A stretch of DNA of 27,639 bases from Victivallales bacterium. GTDB lineage: Bacteria; Verrucomicrobiota; Lentisphaeria; Victivallales; UBA1829. Numbering within the stretch: position 1 is the first letter of the stretch; each line of letters begins with the position of its first letter. Positions 7,468-15,388 of the stretch are shown here, one piece after another. The notes below the pieces were generated by a model, which was not told the origin of the DNA, did no database searches, and worked only from the letters and a program-made list of their open reading frames with translations. Position numbers and translations under genes: made by a program. The stretch is taken from NCBI GenBank assembly GCA_016285335.1, contig JAEEQO010000011.1:1-27639 (forward strand). The letters run 5' to 3'.

Positions 7468-8988
7468 TCAAACCAGGGCGCGGCCGGCGCGTGTTCTATT
7501 GTCGGTCGGTTCGCCGTTCACGTACACGCGGACGATGCCTTCCGCCGGCGTATGCGGATGCGCGAAATCCGCCTTGCAGTCCAGTTTCGCGGGGTCGAAC
7601 ACGGTCAGGTCGGCGAAATATCCGCGCCTGATGATGCCGCGGTCTTTCAGGCGGAACAGCGAGGCGGGGAACGATGTCACGCGGCGGACGGCTTCCGACA
7701 GGCCGCACAGCTCCGCCGTCATCTTCAGGAACAGCGGGAACGCCCCGAATGCGCGCGGATGGCCGCGCCCGAGGGATTCGTCCCGATTGCGGACATTCTC
7801 GTCCGTGCCGCAGCACACCCACGGTTCCGACAGGATCCGCCTCAGATTCTCCGGCGACATCCCGCCGAACGCCGCCATCGCACGCGCACCGTCGTCCCGC
7901 AGGACCGTGATGGCAAATGCCGCGGCGGAGGGCAGCCCGGCGCGGACGGCGCATTCTTCGAGCGTCATGCCGCAGTACGGCAGGAACTCCGGCTTGGAAA
8001 CCGCCGTCAGGATCGCGCGTTTCACGCGGCGGGAATCCGCCAGTTCTTCGATGAGCCGGGCACATTCTTCCGGGTCGGCGCTCAGTTTTTCCTGGATTTC
8101 GCGGTCGCGCATGGAATCGTACTGCGGCGGCAGGATCACGCTCAAACTCGTCTGGGAATACGTGTACGGATAACGGTCGGCGGTGATCCGCAGGCCGCGT
8201 TCGCGGACTTTGTTCAAGAGTTCAAGCGCGGCGTCCAGTTTGCCCCAGTTCGCCTCGCCCGCCGTCTTGAAATGGCTCACGTGGAGGCGTCCGCTGCCCG
8301 CCGAAGCGAACGCGACGGCTTCCTCCAGCGATTCGATCAGGCGCGCGCCTTCGCTCCGAAGATGCGTCGTGTAGATCGCGTCCGCAGGCTTCAGGACCGC
8401 CGCCAGACGCAGCAGGTCGGACGGCGGCACGGTGCGGCCGGGGGCATACAGGAGCCCGCTGGAAAGTCCGGGGCAGCCGTCCGCCAGCATCTTATCCAAT
8501 GCAACGCACTGGTCTTCGATGTTCGGATATGCCGCGCAGAGGGCGTTATGTCCGCACAGCACGGCGAAATTCACCGCCGGGCGAACGCTGTCCACAGTCT
8601 CGCAATAGTCCCTCCATCCCGTCCATACCGGCTTCACGCCGACCGCGGCGCAGTCCGACGCGACCTGTTCGGCGTTGTTCGGGGTCACGGGAAACAGCGA
8701 ATGTCCGCAGTTTCCTAATATCTCGGTGGCGATCCCCTGCGTGCGCTTGCTGAAGGCGTCAGGCGCGGCGATCAGAGCGGCGTCCGAATGCGAATGAGCG
8801 TCAATAAAACCGGGCGAGACAACGCATCCCTGCGCGTCGAAGACTTCCGCCCCTTTCGTGCCGGATATTTCCCCGTTCGGCACGACCTCGGCGATCCGGT
8901 CGCCGTCGATGCGGATCGAGCCGGGGTAAAGGTCGCCCCCGGTCCCGTCGCAGATCAGCGCATTCCGGATGATCCGCACGGCGTTCAC
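7468..8988 (-). CDS. Amidohydrolase, N-acyl-D-amino-acid deacylase (D-aminoacylase) family
   Basis: This 506-residue metal-dependent amidohydrolase would release D-amino acids from N-acyl forms (or a related imide/amide substrate). It shows the urease-superfamily layout: beta-sandwich strands at both ends, and a TIM barrel with HSH (H65, H67), the family metal-bridging Cys in ILGNCGH (C94), GHNAL (147-151), THLRSEG (H209), SHFKTAG (H239) and the catalytic Asp in GTDENVRN (D396). All ligands of D-aminoacylases are present, so it should be active. There is no signal peptide. It starts with GTG in a GTGA overlap with the ABC ATPase stop, so it is translationally coupled to the Lol-type genes; D-amino acids could link it to peptidoglycan turnover. 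Substrate is uncertain. Confidence 0.88.
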   Translation of the reverse strand: MNAVRIIRNALICDGTGGDLYPGSIRIDGDRIAEVVPNGEISGTKGAEVFDAQGCVVSPGFIDAHSHSDAALIAAPDAFSKRTQGIATEILGNCGHSLFPVTPNNAEQVASDCAAVGVKPVWTGWRDYCETVDSVRPAVNFAVLCGHNALCAAYPNIEDQCVALDKMLADGCPGLSSGLLYAPGRTVPPSDLLRLAAVLKPADAIYTTHLRSEGARLIESLEEAVAFASAGSGRLHVSHFKTAGEANWGKLDAALELLNKVRERGLRITADRYPYTYSQTSLSVILPPQYDSMRDREIQEKLSADPEECARLIEELADSRRVKRAILTAVSKPEFLPYCGMTLEECAVRAGLPSAAAFAITVLRDDGARAMAAFGGMSPENLRRILSEPWVCCGTDENVRNRDESLGRGHPRAFGAFPLFLKMTAELCGLSEAVRRVTSFPASLFRLKDRGIIRRGYFADLTVFDPAKLDCKADFAHPHTPAEGIVRVYVNGEPTDNRTRAGRALV

Positions 8989-9668
8989 CCGGCGATCACA
9001 CCGTCTTTCAGGACGATGGCGCGGTCGGCGATGTCCGCCACGCCGCGGTCGTGCGTGACCATCACGATGGTCGTGCCATGGGTCTCCACGAGCTTGCGGA
9101 AAAGCTTCAGGATGCTCTTCCCGGTCTGCGAATCGAGGTTGCCGGTCGGCTCGTCCGCCAGCAGCAGGCGCGGCTCGTTCATCATGGCGCGGGCAATGGC
9201 GGCACGCTGCTGTTCGCCGCCGGAAAGTTCGTTGGCACGGTGGCCGATGCGCTCCTTCAGCCCGACGCGTTCCAGCAGGTCGAGCGCGCGCTTCCGGCAC
9301 ACGCCCGGCGACTTGCCGTCGAGCAGCGAGGGCAGCATCACGTTTTCGAGGATGTTCAGCTCCGGCAGGATGTGGTAGGACTGGAACACGAATCCGATGT
9401 TTTTGCGGCGGAACGTGACCAGTTTCGAGCCGGAAAGATCCGCCGGGTTCACTCCGTCGATCAGGATGGAGCCTTCGTCCGGTCGCGAGATCGTGCCGAT
9501 AATGTCGAGCAGCGTGGTCTTGCCGCTGCCGGACGCGCCGAGCAGCACGGTCCATTCGCCCTGCCCCGCGGTAAACGACACGCCGCGCAGGACTTTGATC
9601 ACGGACGCCCCGATCTTGAAATGCTTGGAAACGTTCTGTACGGTCAGGAAATTCCGGTTGTCACTCAT
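8985..9668 (-). CDS. lolD: ABC transporter ATP-binding protein, LolD type
   Basis: This 227-residue ATPase has Walker A GASGSGKTT (44-52), Q-loop FVFQSYHILPELNILENV (Q96), signature LSGGEQQR (148-155), Walker B RLLLADEP (E173 catalytic) and switch His H206. Size and the DIIGT and LPELNILENV contexts fit the LolD/MacB branch, which energises FtsX-type permeases that release lipoproteins from the inner membrane toward LolA. Its ATG overlaps the permease stop by 8 nt (ATGAGTGA), confirming the partnership. MacB-like or FtsE-like roles are less likely given the neighbouring permease's LolC/E look. Confidence 0.9.
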   Translation of the reverse strand: MSDNRNFLTVQNVSKHFKIGASVIKVLRGVSFTAGQGEWTVLLGASGSGKTTLLDIIGTISRPDEGSILIDGVNPADLSGSKLVTFRRKNIGFVFQSYHILPELNILENVMLPSLLDGKSPGVCRKRALDLLERVGLKERIGHRANELSGGEQQRAAIARAMMNEPRLLLADEPTGNLDSQTGKSILKLFRKLVETHGTTIVMVTHDRGVADIADRAIVLKDGVIAG

Positions 9669-10977
9669 AGCGCAGGGCCTTTGCGGGATCGAGGTTGGCG
9701 GCGCGGATCGCGGGGACCAGCGCGCCGCAGGTGCAGAGCAGGATCGAGATCACGGAGATCAGCGCCACGTCGCCCCACACGATGTGCGCGGGCAGCTCGC
9801 TGAAGAGGTACAGCTCCTTCGGGAAGATCTCCTGCCCGGTGATCGCCCGCATCGCGTACAGGATGTTCATGCGGAACACTACGACAAGCCAGCCGAGGAA
9901 CACCCCGCCGGCAGTTCCGAGCACGCCCACGAACACGCCCTGAAGGATAAAAATGCGCATGATGGAAAACGAATCCGCGCCCATGCTCTTCAGCAGGCCG
10001 ACTTCCTTCGTCTTCTGGATCACGGTGGTGATGAGCGTGTTCGCAATGCTGAACGCCGCCACGAGCACGATGAAAACCAGCAGGAAGAACATCATGTTCT
10101 TCTCCACCGCAAGGACGCTCAAAAGCTGCCCGTTCAGCTGCTTCCACGAGTACACCGTCACGTCCGGATGCCTCTTGGAAAGCTCGTTCCGCAGGGTCGT
10201 CAGGAAGTGGTCCATGTGGAACGGGTCGTCCACCCACACGTAAACGTGCGTGGCGCAGCCCCAGTCCAGCCCGAAGAGCTGGTCGGCGTCGTCCAGCGAC
10301 AGGAACATGATGTCGCGGTCGTAGTCGTATTTGTCGAAACTGAAGATAAACGACACGGTGTATTCACCGGGCAGGTAGTATTCCGACTTCTCGGAGATCT
10401 TGTACTTGCCGGATTCGTCGCGTTCGATGAGCTTGGCAAGGCGCGACGGCGAATGCAGCAGCACCTTGCTTCCGACCGAGAGCCCGAACTCGTTCGCGAT
10501 GACCTGGCTCACGGCGATCTCGCCGCGTCCGAGCGAATACTCGCCCTGCTTCACCACGTCTTTCAGGTCAAGTCCGGCGGTGTCCATCTCCGGGTCGAAC
10601 GCAGCAAGGACCTTCGGGTTGAACGCCTCCTTCACCTGAAGCAGAACGGGCGAGACCAGCACGGGCAGCGCCTTGCCGCCGTTCTTCTTCACGATCTCGA
10701 CCACGTTCTCCGCCTCGTTGCCGAAGAACACGCCGGCATTCCCGCGCGGATTGCTGGAATAATGCATCGTGGGCTTGCGGATCTGGGCGTGGGACCCGGT
10801 CTCCAGCAGTTTGCTCTTCGTCTGGTCCGTGAACCCGGTCATGACGGCAAGCACCACGATGAGCACCGCCACGCCCAGAATCACGCCGATCACGGAGATC
10901 AGCGTGATCACGCTGACCGCACTGCGTTTCGGCTTGAAATACCGCCACGCCAGAAAACATTCCGTCCGAACACTCAT
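9661..10977 (-). CDS. Lipoprotein-releasing ABC transporter permease, LolC/LolE family
   Basis: This 438-residue permease has the LolC/E topology: a short cytosolic start (MSVRTECFLAWRYFKPKR), TM1 at about 21-46, a large periplasmic domain to about 280, then three TM segments (FFLLVFIVLVAAFSIAN; QGVFVGVLGTAGGVFLGWL; VALISVISILLCTCG) and the family tail PAKALRYE. Together with LolD it should extract mature lipoproteins for transport to the outer membrane. Only one permease gene is present, so it probably acts as a homodimer (LolF-like) unless a second copy lies elsewhere. The ribosome site is weak (ACGGA next to the ATG). It is the first gene of a three-gene overlapping operon. Confidence 0.9.
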   Translation of the reverse strand: MSVRTECFLAWRYFKPKRSAVSVITLISVIGVILGVAVLIVVLAVMTGFTDQTKSKLLETGSHAQIRKPTMHYSSNPRGNAGVFFGNEAENVVEIVKKNGGKALPVLVSPVLLQVKEAFNPKVLAAFDPEMDTAGLDLKDVVKQGEYSLGRGEIAVSQVIANEFGLSVGSKVLLHSPSRLAKLIERDESGKYKISEKSEYYLPGEYTVSFIFSFDKYDYDRDIMFLSLDDADQLFGLDWGCATHVYVWVDDPFHMDHFLTTLRNELSKRHPDVTVYSWKQLNGQLLSVLAVEKNMMFFLLVFIVLVAAFSIANTLITTVIQKTKEVGLLKSMGADSFSIMRIFILQGVFVGVLGTAGGVFLGWLVVVFRMNILYAMRAITGQEIFPKELYLFSELPAHIVWGDVALISVISILLCTCGALVPAIRAANLDPAKALRYE

Positions 10978-11093
10978 TCCGTTTGGTTTCCAAATATGAT
11001 TCGGGGCGGATAAACCGTCCAGAACAGGTTGTCAGATCATTGGTATAAACGAATAAATATAGCTCGTTTTTCCGTTTTTTTCAAGCTGACTTG

Positions 11094-11122
11094 TTGCCTT
11101 TTTCCGGTTCAAGGGGTATATT
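11094..11122 (+). promoter_or_regulatory. Promoter of the U32 gene
   Basis: TTGCCT (11094-11099) and TATATT (11117-11122) are 17 bp apart. The predicted transcription start, 6-8 nt after the -10, falls on or within two bases of the ATG at 11131, implying a leaderless mRNA. Confidence 0.75.
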
Positions 11123-11130
11123 ATTTCATT

Positions 11131-13356
11131 ATGAAAACATTCATGCCGCACAAACCTGAACTTCTCGCACCCGCCGGAAACGCCGCCTGCGCCCTCGCCG
11201 CCTACGACGCCGGAGCGGACGCCGTGTACGCCGGGCTCAAACGCTTCAACGCCCGCGAGCGCACCGGCAACTTCACGCCGGACGAAATGGCGCGCGTGAT
11301 CCGCTACGCCCACAAGAACAGCCGGAAGTTCTACGTGACCCTGAACACGCTCATCAAGGAAAGCGAGATCCCGGAGGCCGCGGAAATGCTCGCCGAACTC
11401 GACCGCATGCACCCGGACGCCGTGATCGTGCAGGACCTCGGCATCGTCGCCATGCTCCGCGACTACTTCCCGCGTCTGACCGTTCACGCCTCCACGCAGA
11501 CCGGCATCCACAACACCGCCGGGCTCGCCGTGGCGCACGAACTCGGCGTGAAGCGCGTGATCCTGGAACGCCAGACCACGCTGACCGAACTTGAGGCCAT
11601 CGCCGCCTCGAAGCCGCCCGTCGAGCTCGAAGTCTTCATCCACGGCGCGCTCTGCTGCTGCATCTCCGGTTCCTGCCTGCTCTCCAGCTGGCTCGGCGGC
11701 TGGAGCGGCAACCGCGGCAAATGCAAGCAGCCATGCCGCCGACGCTACCACACGGACCGCGGCAACGGCTTCTATCTCTCCGTGCAGGATCTCTGCACAA
11801 TGGAACTGCTGCCGCGCATCGCCGCCACCGGCGTGGCGTCCGTCAAGATCGAAGGCCGCCTGCGCCGTTCCGACTATGTGGAACACGCCGTGTCCGCCTA
11901 CCGGATGCTGCTGGACGCCACGAGCGAGGAGGAATTCAAATCCCTGCTGCCCGCCGCCCGCGACCGCATGGCGCATACCTTCGGCCGCAAATGGTCGGAG
12001 GGCTTCTACACGGCGGCCTCGGCGAAGACGCTCGTCAAACACGATTCCCTCGGCGCGTCCGGCCAGCTCTGCGGCACGATCGTCTCCGCGAAGGACGGAT
12101 TCGTCGTGATCGACGTCACGAAGCGCATCCACCTCGGCGACGTGCTCCGCATCCAGCCGCGGTCCGGCGACGAAGGCCCCGCCGTCTCCGTCACCTCGCT
12201 CACGGTCAACGGCGCCCGCGTGAACCGCGCGCTTCAGGGCGAACGCTGCACGATACGGCTGGCGGCGGATGTGGCCGCCGCGCCCGGTTCCATCGTCTAC
12301 AAGACCGGCGAATCCACCTCGGATTACTCGCGCCGCGTGGCATCGCTGCCCGCTCCGCGACCCGAAATTCCGCTCAGTTTGAAGCTCGATGCCTCCGGCC
12401 TCACGGCGGTCCTCTGCGGACGTACGTTCCGCAAGCCGCTCGAACTCGCACCAGCCACTGCGCATCCCGCCACGCCGGACACTCTCGCCGCGGCGTTCGA
12501 GGGCGAAGGCTCGCCCGAGTTCGTCTTCTCGCCTGTTCGGGCCGAAGTCGACGGCGCGTTCTTCCTGCCCGCCAGCGTGCTGAAATCCGTCCGGCGCGAA
12601 CTCACCGCGTTCGCGGAGACCATCCCCGCCGCAGAACGCCCCGATCCCGCCGCGGATTCCCTGAAAAAACTCCTCGCCGACTACAAAACCATCCATTGTC
12701 CCGCCCGCATTGAATTCGCGTCGGAGTGCGTTGTCCTGCCGCGCGGGGTCCGGCCGCCATCACCCGGCATGACCGTGATCCGCGAGCTCGCCGACGATAC
12801 CTCCCCGCACGAGGAACTCCTCCTGCCGTTCTACATCCCGCAGAAATCCCTGCCGGACATCGCCGCCGCACTGGACCGTTTTGTCAAAAAGGGCGGCAAA
12901 ACTGTCCGCGTGACCTCGATCCAGCATTTCGCGCTGCTGAAGCCATACCCTGAACTCATAATTCGCACGGGATTCCCCCTGCCCTGCTGCAATTCCTTCG
13001 CAGCGCGCGAACTCGGCCGTCTCGGCGTCGCTTCGGTCCAGGCGTGGGTCGAACTCGAACGTCCCGAACTCGAGGCGTTCGCGCGCAAGTCGCCCGTCCC
13101 CGCCGAACAGTTCGTCTTCGGGCGTCCGGTCCTGCTCTCCACCCGCGCCGCGATCAACGTCGACGGCGACATGCAGGACGCCCGCGGCAATGTCTTCCGC
13201 GTGGCGCATCGCGGTCTCCTCACGCAGATCACGGCGGACAAGGTCATGGAGCTCCCGCGCGTCCGCGGGTTCGCGTCCTATCTGACCGATCTGCGCGACG
13301 CCCGCGCCGACGAACCCGGCGAAGCACTGTTCAACTTCGGCTACGAATTAAAGTGA
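11131..13356 (+). CDS. U32 family 'peptidase', probable RlhA-type RNA hydroxylation protein
   Basis: This 741-residue U32 protein carries the family signature EVFIHGALCCCISGSCLLSS followed by GKCKQPCR, whose cysteines bind an iron-sulfur cluster in studied members. The N-terminal region (PELLAPAGNAACALAAYDAG, ADAVYAGL) is the TIM-barrel-like U32 core; the length and the middle and C-terminal extension fit the RlhA (YdcP) group with the DUF3656-like region rather than the shorter TrhP, UbiU or UbiV. RlhA adds a hydroxyl to C2501 of 23S rRNA in E. coli using prephenate-derived chemistry. The start at 11131 gives MKTFMPHKPELLAPAG as in homologues; there is no Shine-Dalgarno sequence, consistent with a leaderless transcript. 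Clostridial collagenase-like annotations of this family should be treated with caution. Confidence 0.88.
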   Translation: MKTFMPHKPELLAPAGNAACALAAYDAGADAVYAGLKRFNARERTGNFTPDEMARVIRYAHKNSRKFYVTLNTLIKESEIPEAAEMLAELDRMHPDAVIVQDLGIVAMLRDYFPRLTVHASTQTGIHNTAGLAVAHELGVKRVILERQTTLTELEAIAASKPPVELEVFIHGALCCCISGSCLLSSWLGGWSGNRGKCKQPCRRRYHTDRGNGFYLSVQDLCTMELLPRIAATGVASVKIEGRLRRSDYVEHAVSAYRMLLDATSEEEFKSLLPAARDRMAHTFGRKWSEGFYTAASAKTLVKHDSLGASGQLCGTIVSAKDGFVVIDVTKRIHLGDVLRIQPRSGDEGPAVSVTSLTVNGARVNRALQGERCTIRLAADVAAAPGSIVYKTGESTSDYSRRVASLPAPRPEIPLSLKLDASGLTAVLCGRTFRKPLELAPATAHPATPDTLAAAFEGEGSPEFVFSPVRAEVDGAFFLPASVLKSVRRELTAFAETIPAAERPDPAADSLKKLLADYKTIHCPARIEFASECVVLPRGVRPPSPGMTVIRELADDTSPHEELLLPFYIPQKSLPDIAAALDRFVKKGGKTVRVTSIQHFALLKPYPELIIRTGFPLPCCNSFAARELGRLGVASVQAWVELERPELEAFARKSPVPAEQFVFGRPVLLSTRAAINVDGDMQDARGNVFRVAHRGLLTQITADKVMELPRVRGFASYLTDLRDARADEPGEALFNFGYELK

Positions 13357-13432
13357 GGAGGGCAAGTTCTCCACGGCGGCATTCTTCAGTAACGCTTTTG
13401 CGGTGAATTTTCGAAAAAATCTGCTCCGCCGC

Positions 13433-13461
13433 TTGCAATTTCCCGCACGGGGGAGTATATT
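13433..13461 (+). promoter_or_regulatory. Promoter of tRNA-Glu
   Basis: TTGCAA (13433-13438) and TATATT (13456-13461) are 17 bp apart; transcription should begin near 13468, giving a short 5' leader of about 14 nt to be trimmed by RNase P. Confidence 0.85.
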
Positions 13462-13481
13462 AATAAATGTTCTGTTGCCGC

Positions 13482-13557
13482 GTCCCCATCGTCTAGAGGC
13501 CTAGGACATCAGGTTCTCATCCTGGTAACATGGGTTCGAATCCCATTGGGGATGCCA
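13482..13557 (+). tRNA. tRNA-Glu, anticodon CUC
   Basis: A 76-nt tRNA with encoded CCA. The acceptor stem pairs GTCCCCA with TGGGGAT (terminal G-U), the D-arm region CGTCTAGAGGCCTAGGACA closely matches bacterial tRNA-Glu, the anticodon arm is TCAGG-TTCTCAT-CCTGG with anticodon CTC at 13516-13518, and the T arm carries GGTTCGAATCCC. It reads GAG codons, plentiful in these GC-rich genes. It has its own promoter and is followed by a T-rich stretch (13558-13566). Confidence 0.97.
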
Positions 13558-13709
13558 TTTTTATTTTAAAATCGAGGGGTGGGAGAACCTCGCCGCGTGC
13601 TGACGGGTCGGTCGCCGCATTTGCAGCCATTGAACACGGAAAGAACTGGCATTTCCGCAAAAAAGATTCCACCGGAAAATGAGGAATCATACATTCCGGT
13701 GGAAATGAC

Positions 13710-13751
13710 AAAAAAGCGGATCGGACCGGAGCCGCAAAGGCGGTTCCGGTC
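13710..13751 (-). terminator. Probable terminator of the small membrane protein operon
   Basis: On the minus strand a 12-bp stem (13751-13740 with 13735-13724, one G-U pair, 4-nt loop) lies 13 bp after the stop codon of the second small membrane protein; a T6 tract follows after an 8-nt gap (13715-13710). The gap makes it imperfect. Confidence 0.6.
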
Positions 13752-13764
13752 ATTCGGAATAAGA

Positions 13765-14085
13765 TCAGGCTTTTTTCTTCTTCAGCAGGGCCGAGCGCAC
13801 GATGCCTTTCGGATCGCTGATGAGCAGAACCGCGGTCCAGATCACCAGGGCGAGTGCGATCACGGCCAGGCCGAGCAGGGAATCGTTGAGGACGTCGGCA
13901 AACGCGGGCTCGAAGACCTTCGCGCCCTCTTCGGCGTATTCGAAGACCAGGTCCACGAACCACATGATGGCGGCGCCCCAGAAAAGCCAGCAGAGCACGC
14001 TGAACTTCATGTCGCGCAGCGTGGCGGACGCATACCATAGGGCGGTGCAGACGACCGCGGCGAACGTTGTCAGGATCAGGCACAT
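13765..14085 (-). CDS. Small membrane protein, 106 aa (paralogue of its neighbour)
   Basis: This uncharacterised protein has three predicted membrane segments: LILTTFAAVVCTALWYASA (about 3-21), VLCWLFWGAAIMWFVDLVF (about 30-48) and LLGLAVIALALVIWTAVLLI (about 70-89), ending in a cytosolic Lys-rich tail (LLKKKKA). The middle segment has an acidic residue within the hydrophobic run (FVDLVF), and an Ala/Glu-rich loop (EYAEEGAKVFEPAF) follows. The pattern L-F-W-G-A...D and the terminal I-W...L-I-S correspond to the upstream gene's protein, suggesting an old duplication. It starts 4 nt after that gene's stop with GGAGAG as ribosome site, so the two are cotranscribed. Function is unknown. Confidence 0.85.
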   Translation of the reverse strand: MCLILTTFAAVVCTALWYASATLRDMKFSVLCWLFWGAAIMWFVDLVFEYAEEGAKVFEPAFADVLNDSLLGLAVIALALVIWTAVLLISDPKGIVRSALLKKKKA

Positions 14086-14089
14086 ATTG

Positions 14090-14449
14090 TCAGCTCTCCG
14101 CCGCGACGGGTTTGAGTTTCGCGATCCGGGCGCTGACGATCAGCATCCCGATCCAGATGGCGAAGATCAGCGCCGTCATGGCGCCGCCGACCGTCGCGAT
14201 CTCCTTCAGAACTTCCGCTGTTTCGCCGTTTTTGACGCCGGTCAGGAACGGGAACTGGAAGATGATTTCGCCGTGCCAGATGTGTTCGAACGCGAGCAGG
14301 GCGCAACCGCCGAACGAAAGCTTTTCAAGCCAGCCGAGTTTCGTGGTCCAGCTGATGGTTTCCGGATCGCCGGATTCCTTGCCCTTGACGGCGTGACGGG
14401 CGACTCCGGCCGCGATCGCGGCGACGAGGGGAGCGGTGAAACAAGCCAT
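14090..14449 (-). CDS. Small membrane protein, 119 aa
   Basis: Uncharacterised. The start at 14449 is chosen because AGGAGG precedes it by 6 nt and the protein then opens with a hydrophobic helix (MACFTAPLVAAIAAGVARHA). Further segments are LSFGGCALLAFEHIW (with a buried Glu and His) and GGAMTALIFAIWIGMLIVSA near the C-terminus. The motif EHIWHGEIIFQFPFLTG between segments is distinctive. The protein aligns in outline with the downstream 106-residue protein. It is preceded by its own promoter and a leader of about 155 nt, and by the DUF3842 gene in the same direction. An ion- or small-molecule-linked membrane role is possible, but nothing in the sequence proves it. Confidence 0.87.
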   Translation of the reverse strand: MACFTAPLVAAIAAGVARHAVKGKESGDPETISWTTKLGWLEKLSFGGCALLAFEHIWHGEIIFQFPFLTGVKNGETAEVLKEIATVGGAMTALIFAIWIGMLIVSARIAKLKPVAAES

Positions 14450-14611
14450 TTTGACCTCCTGAAAAAAGGTAAGTGCATTTCCGCTGCGGGGAAATCTCGC
14501 CTCTTCATGAGGCACGATGGAACTGAAATTGCAAAAAAAGGAAACCGAAACAGACGCTTCAGCATGCTGACGAAACGGCTTCATGCCGCCCGGCTTTATA
14601 GAATCCGTTAT

Positions 14612-14639
14612 ACTATAACACGTTTTTGCGGAAAATCAA
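14612..14639 (-). promoter_or_regulatory. Promoter of the small membrane protein pair
   Basis: On the minus strand TTGATT (14639-14634) and TATAGT (14617-14612) are 16 bp apart. The -35 overlaps the DUF3842 stop codon. Transcription from about 14605 gives a leader of about 155 nt before the start at 14449. Confidence 0.7.
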
Positions 14640-15043
14640 GCAGGAATCTTCCGCAATTCTTCGACAGCCTGCTGGATCAGATTCCCGAGCGTGAAATCGG
14701 ACACGCCGACGATCACATTGTCGCAGTGTTTGAACGGGATCAGGATGCGTCTGGCGTCGGACTGCGCTATGGCGTTCGCCATCGCGGGCGTAATCTCCCC
14801 GCCAAGCGAATCCGCCACCACGATCCCGAGCGGACCGATGATGACATCGGCTTTCCGCGCGGCCACAAGCACGGCGTTCTCTCCGGTCGCGGCATCATCC
14901 GCCCCGCCTTTCAGCATGGCCGCGGTGGCGACGGTATTCGTCCCGACGGCCATCAGGCGGACATCGGGAAACGCCTCTTTGATTTTTGCTGCGAGCTGAC
15001 GGCCCACGCCGCCGCCCTGCCCGTCTACGATCAGGATATTCAT
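14636..15043 (-). CDS. DUF3842 family protein
   Basis: This 135-residue protein matches the DUF3842 family as I remember it: an N-terminal Rossmann-like beta-loop-alpha with a glycine-rich turn (MNILIVDGQGGGVGRQLAAK), then AVGTNTVATAAMLKGGADDA, a conserved ATGENAV, DVIIGPLGIVVADSLGGEIT and a closing RILIPFKHCDNVIVGV. No function is established. The fold suggests binding of a nucleotide or other small ligand in the cytosol. GGAGGAA stands just before the ATG. The small membrane protein pair follows in the same direction after 187 bp, with its own promoter. Confidence 0.88.
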   Translation of the reverse strand: MNILIVDGQGGGVGRQLAAKIKEAFPDVRLMAVGTNTVATAAMLKGGADDAATGENAVLVAARKADVIIGPLGIVVADSLGGEITPAMANAIAQSDARRILIPFKHCDNVIVGVSDFTLGNLIQQAVEELRKIPA

Positions 15044-15103
15044 GATTCCTCCGGCATTTCAAAAGAACAAAATGCGGTTGTTTTTTTTGAATATACGATT
15101 AAT

Positions 15104-15132
15104 AAAATAGCCTGTTTTTCACGTTTTTTCAA
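15104..15132 (-). promoter_or_regulatory. Candidate promoter of the DUF3842 gene
   Basis: Minus-strand TTGAAA (15132-15127) and TATTTT (15109-15104) are 17 bp apart in an AT-rich island, giving a leader of about 55 nt before the start at 15043. Confidence 0.5.
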
Positions 15133-15262
15133 ACGGAGTCCGCGCCTTCCGGCATTTTTCCCGGAAGATTCCCGTTTCCCGCTAAGATTCCCGCACGTTC
15201 CGGCATCAAATTCATGAAACAGGGTTTCAAAAACAGCCCGCAACGCCTGAAAGGACACAGCC

Positions 15263-15388
15263 ATGAACAAATCTTCTCTCTTCGCCGTCGTTTTCACCGC
15301 CGCCATGCTCTGCAGCATCCTCTCCATGCTCGTGAAACTGAGCGCAGCCGTCGAGACCGTGAACGCGGCATTCCCCGCCGCGATGTGA
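15263..15388 (+). CDS. Small single-pass membrane or exported peptide, 41 aa
   Basis: A short frame encodes MNKSSLFAVVFTAAMLCSIL followed by a sequence ending AVETVNAAFPAAM. AAAGGA lies 6 nt before the ATG and codon third positions are GC-biased, as in the real genes nearby. The N-terminal 24 residues form one hydrophobic helix after a Lys, so it is either a membrane-anchored microprotein or a secreted peptide cleaved after the hydrophobic run. It stands alone between the DUF3842 promoter region and the thioredoxin-like gene. I see no terminator after it. The family is not recognised. Confidence 0.6.
   Translation: MNKSSLFAVVFTAAMLCSILSMLVKLSAAVETVNAAFPAAM

Noticed and set aside
9397..11013. 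Long plus-strand frame across the Lol-type genes
   Set aside because: It is antisense to two overlapping genes with full family motifs, and its translation is charged low-complexity sequence.
13482..13557. tRNA gene as an integration site for the region
   Set aside because: No integrase, no repeated tRNA 3' end and no change in composition on either side were found.
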